Source: a virus. From it: a stretch of DNA of 25,037 bases. Positions within the stretch are counted from its first letter, which is position 1, and every line of letters begins with the position of its first letter. Shown here piece after piece: positions 1 through 7,798 of the stretch. The DNA is taken from the IMG/VR virus record IMGVR_UViG_3300000930_000115, positions 1-25,037 of that record. One strand, written 5' to 3'. Under the pieces are notes generated by a model. It was not told the origin of the DNA. It did no database searches and saw nothing but the letters and a program-made list of their open reading frames with translations. The translations under genes and the position numbers were made by a program.

Positions 1-2
1 CC

Positions 3-569
3 AAAGAAAATTATATGGAACCTTCTATAGATATTATTCAATCAAAGATAAGATTTATGGACAGTGCTAAGACTCCTTGGGCTCTTAGAATAAATGATCT
101 GGTACGGCAGGAGGAGTATGGCAAATTAGTAGCCTTTCTTGCTGCGGCATATAAAAACCAAGGGCATAAAATACTGCTTGTATCGGACAGAGTATACTTT
201 TTGAAACGACTAAAAGAAACGTTAGGGGATCACTGTGAACTTATAACGGGGGAAGTTCCAGAGGAAGAGAGAGAAAGAAAGATAGAAAAAGTAAAAGAGG
301 GGAAAGTAGATATCTTATTAGGGACTCAGAGTATATTCTCGGAAGGAATTAGTGTAAGCCCTCTTAGTTGTTTAATTTTGGCTACTCCTGTAAGCAATGT
401 ACCTCTTCTTACCCAACTTATAGGTAGGGTAGTAAGAGAGCACCCAGGTAAACCTTCGCCCGTAATAGTAGATATAAACTTAATAGGGAGAACAGCCGAA
501 AGACAGGCAAAAGTACGTCTAGGTCATTATCTAAGAGAAAGCTATAAGCATTCTTTCAAGGACATGTGA
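3..569 (+). CDS. SF2 DNA helicase, C-terminal part (5' end outside window)
   Basis: The reading frame is open to the left edge (KENY precedes the first internal Met at position 15), so this is the 3' part of a longer gene; coordinates begin at the first complete codon. The visible 188 residues form a RecA-like second helicase domain: a strand with KILLVSDR (motif IV area), GTQSIFSEGIS (motif V) and QLIGRVVRE (motif VI with its arginine finger). This is the classic layout of superfamily 2 helicases, such as the UvsW-like recombination helicases of T4-type phages. The Walker A and DEAD-box half would lie upstream. Such an enzyme would unwind or branch-migrate DNA during replication or repair; the exact subfamily cannot be told from this half. 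A strong promoter begins 13 bases after the stop, so the downstream genes can be transcribed separately. Confidence 0.82.
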   Translation, partial: KENYMEPSIDIIQSKIRFMDSAKTPWALRINDLVRQEEYGKLVAFLAAAYKNQGHKILLVSDRVYFLKRLKETLGDHCELITGEVPEEERERKIEKVKEGKVDILLGTQSIFSEGISVSPLSCLILATPVSNVPLLTQLIGRVVREHPGKPSPVIVDINLIGRTAERQAKVRLGHYLRESYKHSFKDM

Positions 570-581
570 GAAAAATAGTTC

Positions 582-610
582 TTGACATATGAAGCTGTTT
601 CCTGTATAAT
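582..610 (+). promoter_or_regulatory. Consensus sigma70 promoter
   Basis: TTGACA at 582-587 and TATAAT at 605-610 match both consensus hexamers exactly, with a 17-base spacer. Transcription would start near 617. It lies in the gap after the helicase gene and about 50 bases before the first start codon of the next gene, facing the SSB-gp47-gp46 operon. It implies recognition by the host housekeeping RNA polymerase. No operator-like repeat overlaps it. Confidence 0.85.
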
Positions 611-659
611 ATACTTCCTGACTGCGAGATTAATAGTGATTTTTTATAATTGGGCTAAA

Positions 660-1025
660 ATGTATAGACTCTTAGGGACTTCTTCCTCTGATATCGTTAC
701 CTTAATAGCGTATTTAACATACCCACATTTACCGAAAAATTACTATGACTCGGTAAACCGCTGGACTAATGAAGACTGGTCTGGAGATAGTTATCTTCTA
801 CATCCAGAAAAAATTATTACCAACAGAAAGAAATTTAAAGATCGAGAATTAGCACAGTATGTGGCACTGGCTAGTTTTCGTAGCTTTGCTGAGTACCAAG
901 CCACGAATAAACGAAGTCTGGACACGCTGGAATCTCCAGTGCCAAAAGAATTCATATACCAACATAGACTACTAACCCTAGTGGAAGATGAAATATATTT
1001 TCACTGGGAAGAAGTCATACATTAA
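660..1025 (+). CDS. Hypothetical protein, first gene after the promoter
   Basis: A 121-residue protein that I do not recognise. The frame is open further upstream to a TTG at 582, but that TTG is the -35 box of the promoter and lies before the predicted transcript start, so I chose the ATG at 660. The ribosome site there is weak (GGG about six bases upstream). The protein is soluble-looking, rich in Tyr, Trp and charged residues, without signal peptide, membrane span or cysteine motif; the centre (FKDRELAQYVALASFRSFAEY) is likely helical. It opens the operon that carries the SSB and recombination genes, so a role in early DNA metabolism is possible, but that is inference from position only. 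Confidence 0.65.
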   Translation: MYRLLGTSSSDIVTLIAYLTYPHLPKNYYDSVNRWTNEDWSGDSYLLHPEKIITNRKKFKDRELAQYVALASFRSFAEYQATNKRSLDTLESPVPKEFIYQHRLLTLVEDEIYFHWEEVIH

Positions 1026-1042
1026 ATTATAGGAAAATATAT

Positions 1043-1693
1043 ATGGGCATTAAATTCAGTTCCGCTGCCGGTGGAGCAAAAAGAAAATCAATATCTCAAT
1101 ACGTAATGAAAGAGGGAGATAACCGTCTACGCATGTTCGGGGATCTTCTTCCCAGAATGCTGTATTGGGTACCAAACGGGGAAGGAGGAAACATGCCAAT
1201 GGAATGTTTGTCTTTTAACCGTGAAAAGGAAACTTTCTTAAATGAAGAGAAAGACTGGGTTAGGGAATATTACCCTGATCTTAAGTGTGGCTGGGCTTAT
1301 TCAATACAGTGTCTTGATTATAGTGATGGAACGGCTAAAGTATGGAATATGAAGAAAAAGTTAACAGATCAGATAAAGGTAGCTGCGGAAGACTTAGGGG
1401 ATCCTACGGATGAAACCGTGGGTTGGGATGTTCACTTTAAAAGAGTTAAAACTGGCTCTAAAAAGTGGAATGTAGAGTACCAACTACAGACTCTAAAATG
1501 TCAAAAATCTATTCGTGCTTTAGACGATAACGAAATGGCACTGGTGAAAGAAGCTGCTGTTATTGACGAGCTTTTCCCTCGCCCAACACCTGATGCGCAG
1601 AAAGAACTTCTTGAGCGTTTTATGTCTGCGGGGGCTGGAGCAGATAGTAATACCGACGATGACAGTGTAGATAACGAGTTTGACGTTTCTTAA
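1043..1693 (+). CDS. Single-stranded DNA-binding protein, gp32-like
   Basis: 216 residues with the layout of phage gp32-type SSBs: a basic N-terminus (residues 10-20, GGAKRKSISQY), a central aromatic-rich OB-like core (repeated Trp/Tyr/Phe at about 35-150, including RMLYWVPNG and KWNVEYQLQTLK) and a flexible, strongly acidic C-terminus (DDDSVDNEFD) that in this family recruits other replication proteins. It is shorter than T4 gp32 (301 aa), and the Zn-binding Cys/His cluster of T4 gp32 is not obvious. Role: coats ssDNA during replication and recombination. AGGA at 1031-1034 supports the ATG at 1043. The stop overlaps the next start (TAATG at 1691-1695), coupling it to the gp47-like gene. The assignment rests on layout and context, not on a sharp motif. 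Confidence 0.62.
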   Translation: MGIKFSSAAGGAKRKSISQYVMKEGDNRLRMFGDLLPRMLYWVPNGEGGNMPMECLSFNREKETFLNEEKDWVREYYPDLKCGWAYSIQCLDYSDGTAKVWNMKKKLTDQIKVAAEDLGDPTDETVGWDVHFKRVKTGSKKWNVEYQLQTLKCQKSIRALDDNEMALVKEAAVIDELFPRPTPDAQKELLERFMSAGAGADSNTDDDSVDNEFDVS

Positions 1694-2652
1694 TGAAAAT
1701 TCTATTTTCTGCCGATTGGCACATTAAATTAGGACAGAAAAACGTGCCCATTAATTGGGCGCGTGCTCGGTACGACTCTTTCTTTCACCAGATTAATCTA
1801 TTGGAAGACGATGTTGACTTGCATATTATTGGCGGTGACCTATTTGATAGAGTTCCTACCCTTGAAGAATTAGAGCTATACTTTTCGTTTATAAAAACCT
1901 GTAGTATAGAAACGATTATCTATGATGGCAACCACGAGGCTACGAAGAAGAATAAAACCTTCTTCACCTCTTTAAAAGAAGTTACTAGTACTATCAACCC
2001 TAAAGTTATTATAGTTGATGAGGCATATGAGGATTCAAGGGGCTTTAGTATATTGCCTTACTGCGATTTGCACAAGAAAAATTCTATCGAAATGCTAAAT
2101 AAGAGAGTACCTTTATTTACGCATGTTCGCGGAAAAATACCTCCTCATGTGACTCCCGAGGTTGACCTGGGCAGGTTTAAAGGGTTCCCAATAGTTTTTG
2201 CGGGAGATTTACATTCCCACTCAAACTGTCAAAGTAATATAGTATACCCAGGAAGTCCTATGACCACCGGGTTCCACCGAAGTAAAGTAACTACGGGGCT
2301 AATAACTATAGATACAGAGACCTGGGAGTATGTTTGGGATGCGCTAGAACTTCCCCAACTACTTCGCAAGACAATCACTAACCCCGAGGACATGTTATAT
2401 GGTCTCTATGACCATATTATTTATGAGTTAGAGGGAGACTTGGGGGATCTTGTAAAGGTAGCCTCTACGGAGCTTCTCGATAAGAAAATAGTTAAGAGAA
2501 GTACTGAAGCTAGCTTAGTTCTTGATAAAGATCTAACTATGGGAGAAGAGTTATGGGAGTACTTGGTCTATGTACTAGAGATACGCGAAGATAAAATGTC
2601 TGGAATAATGGGAGTATTCAATGATTACGCTAAAAGTGTTGAGATGGAGTGA
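1693..2652 (+). CDS. SbcD/Mre11-like metallophosphoesterase nuclease subunit (T4 gp47-like)
   Basis: 319 residues, close to T4 gp47 (339 aa). All phosphoesterase motifs are visible in order: SADWH (D8, H10), GGDLFDR (D49, D52), GNHE (N80-H81-E82), THVRG (H144) and AGDLHSH (D172, H174, H176). These residues hold two metal ions in the SbcD/Mre11 family, which acts as a DNA nuclease in complex with an SbcC/Rad50 ATPase. In T4 the gp46/gp47 complex resects DNA ends to start recombination-dependent replication. The start overlaps the SSB stop by one base. The 3' end overlaps the start of the ATPase gene by 32 bases, consistent with stoichiometric production of the two partners. Confidence 0.93.
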   Translation: MKILFSADWHIKLGQKNVPINWARARYDSFFHQINLLEDDVDLHIIGGDLFDRVPTLEELELYFSFIKTCSIETIIYDGNHEATKKNKTFFTSLKEVTSTINPKVIIVDEAYEDSRGFSILPYCDLHKKNSIEMLNKRVPLFTHVRGKIPPHVTPEVDLGRFKGFPIVFAGDLHSHSNCQSNIVYPGSPMTTGFHRSKVTTGLITIDTETWEYVWDALELPQLLRKTITNPEDMLYGLYDHIIYELEGDLGDLVKVASTELLDKKIVKRSTEASLVLDKDLTMGEELWEYLVYVLEIREDKMSGIMGVFNDYAKSVEME

Positions 2653-4417
2653 TTGCTTTTCTTACGGGGAAGGCAATGAGCTTGATCTATCTTCAACAAA
2701 ACTTACTCAGATTATGGGTAGTAATGGTGTAGGTAAATCATCTATTCCTCTTATACTAGAAGAGGTACTGTTTAATAAAAACTCTAAGGGCATAAAGAAA
2801 GCCGATATACCTAATAGAGAGTTAAAAGGAGGGTACTCAATAGGTCTTTCCTTTTCAAAAGATGCAGATGAGTATGAAATTGATCTTCAGCGTAAAGGTT
2901 CTCTGAAAGTTAAACTACTCAAAAATGGTAAAGATATTGGTAGTCATACGGCTACCAATACTTACAAGACTATACAAGAAATACTTGGAATTGATTTCAA
3001 AACATTTTCTCAGATAGTCTACCAAAACCCTAACTCAAGTTTGAACTTCTTAACGGCTACAGACGCTAACCGTAAAAAATTTCTTATAGATCTACTGGGT
3101 CTGGAGAAGTATGGTACTCTTTTTGAAATATTTAAGGATGCTTCGAGAGAGGTTGAGCAAGACTTTTCAAACATTGAGGGTCGGATATCCACTATTGAAA
3201 AATGGTTGGAAAATAATCAATTGACCGATACTACCCCACAGCAGCTCCTTGACATTCCGAAATTATCGGAGAGTGCTGAGGAGGAGATTAGTATTCTTAT
3301 GGTTGAAATTAAGAATATTTCTTCAACTAATAGACAAATTTCTCAAAATAACCAATATAAAAAGTTATTGAAAGAAATTAATATTGCGGAAATTCAACAG
3401 ATAGAAGCATCAAGATTACTATCATATGATAGTTTACAATCTCAACTCGGGGCTATGGAAGGGTCAATTGGTCTTTCTCAAAAAGTCATTAAAAAGATGG
3501 AGAGCTTGGAAAATGTGTGTCCTACTTGTGAACAACCTGTTAGCAAAGACTTTAAAGATAAGCATATTTCGAAAGAAAATGAAAAAATTAAAGTCACTAA
3601 AAACAAGCAAACTGATATACAGGAGGAGATTAAAGAAGTTCAAGAGAACAATAAGAAATTCAATATAAAATCTAAGAAACAGAAAGAGTGGGAGGAATTA
3701 TATCGTTCAGTAGACGATGCAATTCCGAGCAATCTTGTAGATGAAGAAAAGTTGCGTGTACAACTCGATACTGTTCGTGCTCGACTAAAAGACCAAAAAT
3801 CTAAGATAGAGACACTACAGAAAGAAAACAATACTCGTTCTGCTTACAATGCAAGAATCGAGGTAGTGGTAGAACAAACTATTGAGTTCGAAAAACAGCT
3901 TGAAGAAGTTATGGATAGACACACTGAAGTTTCTGAAAAACGTGGTAATATTGAAATTCTTAAAAAAGCCTTTAGTACCAATGGTTTAGTAGCCTACAAG
4001 ATCGAAAATCTTGTGAAAGAACTGGAAGAGCTGACAAGCGAATACCTCGCAGAACTCTCAGACGGTCGTTTTACCCTTAATTTCGCGGTAAATAACGATA
4101 AGTTAAATGTAGAAATTACGGATAATGGAAATATTATTGATATTCTTGCGCTTTCAAGCGGAGAACTAGCCCGAGTAAATACTTCTACTCTTCTTGCAAT
4201 TCGTAAGTTGATGAGTAGTCTATCCTCTAGCCGTATCAATGTATTATTCTTGGACGAAGTTATGACAGTTTTAGACGAAGTAGGAAAAGAAAAGCTCGTA
4301 GAAGTTCTACTAGAAGAAGAGGAGCTTAATACTTATCTTGTAAATCATGGGTGGTCTCATCCTCTTTTAGAGAAAGTAGAAGTTCAAAAACAAAATAATA
4401 TAAGTAGGTTAATATAA
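2621..4417 (+). CDS. SbcC/Rad50-like SMC-type ATPase subunit (T4 gp46-like)
   Basis: 598 residues, near T4 gp46 (560 aa) and far shorter than cellular SbcC. Walker A is GSNGVGKSS (33-41). Charged coiled-coil segments flank a zinc hook CPTC at about 300-303, which dimerises Rad50-type proteins. The ABC signature LSSGEL lies at about 510 and Walker B INVLFLDE at about 540-547. The ATPase opens and closes the nuclease partner encoded just upstream and bridges DNA ends. GGGAG at about 2610-2614 supports the ATG at 2621, which is inside the end of the gp47-like gene. The stop overlaps the following ATG (TAATG at 4415-4419). No motif is missing, so the complex should be active. Confidence 0.94.
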   Translation: MITLKVLRWSDCFSYGEGNELDLSSTKLTQIMGSNGVGKSSIPLILEEVLFNKNSKGIKKADIPNRELKGGYSIGLSFSKDADEYEIDLQRKGSLKVKLLKNGKDIGSHTATNTYKTIQEILGIDFKTFSQIVYQNPNSSLNFLTATDANRKKFLIDLLGLEKYGTLFEIFKDASREVEQDFSNIEGRISTIEKWLENNQLTDTTPQQLLDIPKLSESAEEEISILMVEIKNISSTNRQISQNNQYKKLLKEINIAEIQQIEASRLLSYDSLQSQLGAMEGSIGLSQKVIKKMESLENVCPTCEQPVSKDFKDKHISKENEKIKVTKNKQTDIQEEIKEVQENNKKFNIKSKKQKEWEELYRSVDDAIPSNLVDEEKLRVQLDTVRARLKDQKSKIETLQKENNTRSAYNARIEVVVEQTIEFEKQLEEVMDRHTEVSEKRGNIEILKKAFSTNGLVAYKIENLVKELEELTSEYLAELSDGRFTLNFAVNNDKLNVEITDNGNIIDILALSSGELARVNTSTLLAIRKLMSSLSSSRINVLFLDEVMTVLDEVGKEKLVEVLLEEEELNTYLVNHGWSHPLLEKVEVQKQNNISRLI

Positions 4418-4860
4418 TGGTAGACCCAAGAGCAAAAGGACAGCGAGGAGAATACCTTGTGAGAGATATGCTTCGTGAAGCTACAGACCTACAGTTTGAG
4501 AGGGTGCCCAGTTCGGGTGCCCTATCTTACTTGAAAGGAGATCTATACGTTCCAGATGCCAAAAATCTTTTTTGTATAGAAGTAAAAAACTACGAAAAAT
4601 CTCCATTTACGGATAAGATATTTACTAATAAAACTAATCACTTTTTACAGTGGTGGGACAAAATAGTAAAACAGGCTTCTCTAAAAGACCAGCAGCCTTT
4701 ATTACTTTTTAAGTATTCACGGTCAAAAGTTTTTGTAGCTACATTGATTGAACCCGCTGCTACTAGATATATGAAAGTATCTTGGTTAGACTGTTATATA
4801 ATGTTAGCTGAGGAATGGTTAAATAACGAAGAAGTGAGGTTTACAAATGGTCAGCTTTAA
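4417..4860 (+). CDS. PD-(D/E)XK nuclease, Hjc-type Holliday junction resolvase-like
   Basis: 147 residues. The N-terminus RAKGQRGEY with E12, then VPSSGA (31-35), KGDLY with D42 and CIEVKNY with E55 and K57 reproduce the E, S-G, D and E-x-K pattern of archaeal Hjc-type resolvases within the PD-(D/E)XK fold. Such enzymes cut four-way DNA junctions or related branched DNA; T4 uses an unrelated enzyme (gp49, endonuclease VII). Position between the gp46-like ATPase and a flap exonuclease supports a role in resolving recombination intermediates before packaging. It overlaps the previous stop by one base and the next start by 14 bases. A more general DNA-repair nuclease of the same fold is the main alternative. 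Confidence 0.78.
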   Translation: MVDPRAKGQRGEYLVRDMLREATDLQFERVPSSGALSYLKGDLYVPDAKNLFCIEVKNYEKSPFTDKIFTNKTNHFLQWWDKIVKQASLKDQQPLLLFKYSRSKVFVATLIEPAATRYMKVSWLDCYIMLAEEWLNNEEVRFTNGQL

Positions 4861-5698
4861 GAGTCAAATTATGGAACCTAACAATAATGTACTTATAGTA
4901 GACGCTATGAATATAGCTTTTCGTTGGAAGTATAATGGGAAGAAAGATTTTGAAGATGACTATATACAAACAGTAGAGAGTCTTGCTAAATCCTATGAAT
5001 GTAGTAATATTATTATTGCTGCGGACTGGAGTAGTAGTAAATGGCGTAAGAGTATTAGTCCAGACTATAAAGCAGATAGAAAAGAAAAATATAAAGACCA
5101 GACACCTAAAGAGAAAGAAGATACTAAAGATTTCTTTGAGGAATACGAAAGAACTCTAGTAACTCTAGAGAAAAGGGCTTTGGTGCTTAGGTACTATCAA
5201 GTAGAAGCAGATGATATTGCAGCCTACATAGTTCGTAATAGGGAAAAGTATGGAATTGAAGATATTTGGATGATTTCAAGCGACCGTGACTGGGATTTGC
5301 TTATAAATGAAAACGTATCTAGATTTTCTACAGTTAGTCGAAAAGAAACTAGCGTATGGACTTGGAAAGAGTTTTTCGACTTCCCCATAGAGTCTTATAT
5401 TAGCTTCAAAGTTCTTACGGGGGATAAAGGCGATAATATTCCTGGTATCCCCGGTATAGGACCAAAAAGAGCTACAGACCTGCTTCATGAGTATGAGTCT
5501 GCATTTGATGTATATGACGCAATGCCGCTCCCCGGTACATATAAATACATACAGGCACTTAATGAGAGTAAGGATTTAATTCTCAAAAATTATAAAATGA
5601 TGGATCTTCTGACCTACTGTGAAGAAGCTATAGAGTATCCAGGGCACAGTCTATCAGAGATAGACAATCTAATAGAGGATTTTATAAATGATAATTGA
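4847..5698 (+). CDS. 5'-3' exonuclease / flap endonuclease (T4 RNase H-like)
   Basis: 283 residues with the FEN-family acidic residues in place: IVDAMN (D19), AADW (D60), QVEADD (E120, D122, D123), ISSDRDWD (D146, D148) and TGDKGDNIPGIPGIGPKRA (D193, D196), the last being the helix-three-turn-helix DNA-binding motif. The length is close to T4 RNase H (305 aa). The enzyme removes RNA primers and 5' flaps from lagging-strand fragments. It stands alone, not fused to a DNA polymerase. GAGG at 4836-4839, seven bases upstream, supports ATG 4847; a second in-frame ATG (residue 9, LIM-E-P) would give a slightly shorter protein that still keeps every motif. The 3' end overlaps nrdA by 11 bases. Confidence 0.92.
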   Translation: MVSFKSQIMEPNNNVLIVDAMNIAFRWKYNGKKDFEDDYIQTVESLAKSYECSNIIIAADWSSSKWRKSISPDYKADRKEKYKDQTPKEKEDTKDFFEEYERTLVTLEKRALVLRYYQVEADDIAAYIVRNREKYGIEDIWMISSDRDWDLLINENVSRFSTVSRKETSVWTWKEFFDFPIESYISFKVLTGDKGDNIPGIPGIGPKRATDLLHEYESAFDVYDAMPLPGTYKYIQALNESKDLILKNYKMMDLLTYCEEAIEYPGHSLSEIDNLIEDFINDN

Positions 5699-7451
5699 TT
5701 ATGGTCGTGATCGACTTTTATCCAAATTTGGTATTCAAACACTAGAAGATAGATACTTAGTAGCTGACGAGAAGTCACCTCAAGATGCTTTCGCAAGAGC
5801 TGCTACTGCTTTCGCTGATGATGAGGCACATGCGCAACGTCTTTATGACTATGCTAGTAACTTATGGTTTATGTTTTCTACCCCCATTTTATCTAATGGG
5901 GGAACTGACCGTGGGCTACCAATTTCCTGTTTTCTCAATTATGTAGAGGATAGTAGGGAAGGTTTAACATCCCACTACACGGAAAACGCTTTTCTTTCTT
6001 CCGCAGGGGGCGGAGTTGGGGGGAGTTGGACTAGTGTACGTTCTGTAGGCTCCCTCACAAGCAATGGAAGTGAGAGTACAGGAGTAATTCCTTTTTTGAA
6101 AGTAGTTGATGCCGAAATGCTTGCTTTTTCCCAAGGGGTAACTAGACGGGGTTCATATGCCGCGTACTTACATATATCTCATCCTGAAATCGAAGAGTTT
6201 TTAGATGTTAGGAAACCTACTGGGGGAGATATTAATAGAAAGTCTACTAATTTGCATCATGCTGTAGTCATTCCTGATACTTTTATGAAGTTAATATCTC
6301 AAGCCACTACAGAGCCCGGATTTGATGATAGTTGGAGTTTAGTTGATCCACATAGTGGTAAAGTTACTAAAACTGTAGCTGCTAAAGCCTTATGGGTGAA
6401 ATTGATTCAGAATCGTGTTGAAACGGGAGAACCTTATATAATGTTTGAAGATGCTGTAAATGAGGGTCTGCCAGAATTTCAGAGAAATATGGGACTAAAA
6501 GTTCATCATTCTAATCTATGCTCAGAAATAACATTAGCTACTAATGAGGAAAGGACGGCTGTATGTTGCTTGTCTAGTGTTAACTTGGAAGAGTATGATA
6601 GCTGGAAGAACGTGCCTGAATTCATTCCTGATCTAGTACGAATGTTAGATAATGTTTTAGAATATTTTATACAGCATGCTCCAGAAGCCCTACAAAAGGC
6701 TAAGTTTTCCGCTATGAGAGAACGTTCCATTGGTCTTGGGGCTATGGGATTTCATGCCTATCTGCAAAGGGCTAATATAGCTTTTGAGGGTGCAATGGCC
6801 AAGAGTTTTAATAGGAGAGTTTTCTCCTCTATTAAAGAACAAGCTTTAGAAGCTAGCAAACAACTTGCTAAAGATCGAGGAGCTTGTCCTGATGACCCTA
6901 CAAATACAATACGTAATGCTCATTTATTAGCGGTTGCTCCTAATGCTTCTTCCAGTATTATTTGTGCGGGTACTAGTCCTAGTATTGAACCCTATCGAGC
7001 TAATGCTTATACCCAAAAAACTAAATCTGGCACATCATTAGTTAAAAACGAGTATTTAGAACATATGTTGCAGGAACTAGGTATGAATACGGACGAAGTA
7101 TGGAAAGATATCATAACTAATGGAGGTTCCGTTCAGCATCTCGATTTTCTGGATGAATATACAAAAGATGTATTTAAAACAGCCGTCGAGATAGATCAAC
7201 GATGGATTATAGAATTCGCAGCAGATAGACAGCAGTATATTTGCCAGTCACAATCTGTTAATTTATTCTTCCCTGCGGATGTCAGTAAACAAGAGTTACA
7301 TAATGTCCATATGCTTGCGTGGCGTAGAAGAATGAAAACCCTATACTACGCTAGAAGTGAGGCTTATAAAAGGGCTGAAGTGGTCTCTGATGAAGCACTT
7401 AGAGAATTCGTGTTTGATGACGAGGATGGGTGTCTGGCTTGCGAAGGATAG
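5688..7451 (+). CDS. nrdA: Class I ribonucleoside-diphosphate reductase, large (alpha) subunit
   Basis: 587 residues. It makes dNDPs from NDPs together with the NrdB radical subunit. Active-site features visible: SC81 (first redox cysteine), NLCSE with N276, thiyl-radical C278 and E280, C293/C294 as second redox cysteine region, the radical-transfer tyrosine pair TLYYARS (Y553-Y554), and the C-terminal shuttle C582-x-x-C585. APNASSS followed by GTSPSIEPY is the family substrate-binding block. The N-terminus goes almost directly into the catalytic domain, so the ATP-cone that lets dATP switch cellular NrdA off is absent, as in many phage enzymes; this would favour sustained dNTP supply. GAGG at 5675-5678 supports ATG 5688. 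The gene overlaps the exonuclease gene, placing it in the same operon. Confidence 0.96.
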   Translation: MIIDYGRDRLLSKFGIQTLEDRYLVADEKSPQDAFARAATAFADDEAHAQRLYDYASNLWFMFSTPILSNGGTDRGLPISCFLNYVEDSREGLTSHYTENAFLSSAGGGVGGSWTSVRSVGSLTSNGSESTGVIPFLKVVDAEMLAFSQGVTRRGSYAAYLHISHPEIEEFLDVRKPTGGDINRKSTNLHHAVVIPDTFMKLISQATTEPGFDDSWSLVDPHSGKVTKTVAAKALWVKLIQNRVETGEPYIMFEDAVNEGLPEFQRNMGLKVHHSNLCSEITLATNEERTAVCCLSSVNLEEYDSWKNVPEFIPDLVRMLDNVLEYFIQHAPEALQKAKFSAMRERSIGLGAMGFHAYLQRANIAFEGAMAKSFNRRVFSSIKEQALEASKQLAKDRGACPDDPTNTIRNAHLLAVAPNASSSIICAGTSPSIEPYRANAYTQKTKSGTSLVKNEYLEHMLQELGMNTDEVWKDIITNGGSVQHLDFLDEYTKDVFKTAVEIDQRWIIEFAADRQQYICQSQSVNLFFPADVSKQELHNVHMLAWRRRMKTLYYARSEAYKRAEVVSDEALREFVFDDEDGCLACEG

Positions 7452-7466
7452 AGTTTTTTATGATAT

Positions 7467-7490
7467 GGGTGAGTTTAATCTCACTGTCCC
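7467..7490 (+). other. Short hairpin between nrdA and the next gene
   Basis: GTGAG (7469-7473), a six-base loop TTTAAT and CTCAC (7480-7484) form a perfect five-base-pair stem, flanked by GG and CCC. No T-run follows, so it is not an intrinsic terminator. It sits in the 86-base gap between nrdA and a small gene, just upstream of a lone TATAAT (7504-7509) that lacks a good -35 box. It may affect RNA stability or be chance. Confidence 0.3.
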
Positions 7491-7537
7491 TGCTACTTTG
7501 GTATATAATACTTACTGCAATATTTTAAGGAGAGAAA

Positions 7538-7798
7538 ATGCAAATAAAAGTAACTGAGCTTGATGAGCAACCAGATGGTACTGCTACTATGACTGTTGAA
7601 CTGGATAAAGAAACAACGCAAATTTTAATTGAAAGTGCTATTATTGGAGCAATTAAACACTATGTTGATAAGCATAATGATAAACGTACTCCGAGACAAT
7701 TAGAGTTACCAATTGAACATATCAAGGCAGCCGTTGATATGGCCAGGTCGGGCTGGAAGGAGCCCACTGCTAACTATGAGAGTAACACCCTATGTTAA
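7538..7798 (+). CDS. Hypothetical protein between nrdA and nrdB
   Basis: 86 residues, not recognised. A strong ribosome site AAGGAGA (7527-7533) lies five bases before the ATG, and the stop overlaps the nrdB start by seven bases, so it is clearly a translated gene. Residues 1-30 look like beta strands (IKVTELDE, TATMTVELDKE); the rest looks helical (TTQILIESAIIGAIKHYVDKH), with an amphipathic C-terminal part. There is no membrane span and only one Cys, four residues from... the end (NTLC), so it is not a glutaredoxin or thioredoxin. Its place inside the reductase cluster hints at a link with NrdA/NrdB, but the sequence does not show it. Confidence 0.75.
   Translation: MQIKVTELDEQPDGTATMTVELDKETTQILIESAIIGAIKHYVDKHNDKRTPRQLELPIEHIKAAVDMARSGWKEPTANYESNTLC

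Noticed and set aside
582-659. Upstream extension of the 121-aa gene to a TTG start
   Set aside because: The TTG is the first half of the -35 box of a consensus promoter and lies before the predicted transcript start; ATG 660 is in the same frame.
5540-5547. TATAAATA late-promoter match on the plus strand
   Set aside because: It is inside the exonuclease coding sequence, not before a gene start, and such 8-mers are expected by chance in AT-rich DNA.
7501-7510. TATAAT before the 86-aa gene as a promoter
   Set aside because: No -35-like hexamer lies at the right distance and no extended -10 TG is present; read-through from nrdA suffices.
7357-7557. 66-aa frame overlapping the end of nrdA
   Set aside because: It lies in another frame of nrdA and has no ribosome site; the downstream 86-aa gene explains the region better.
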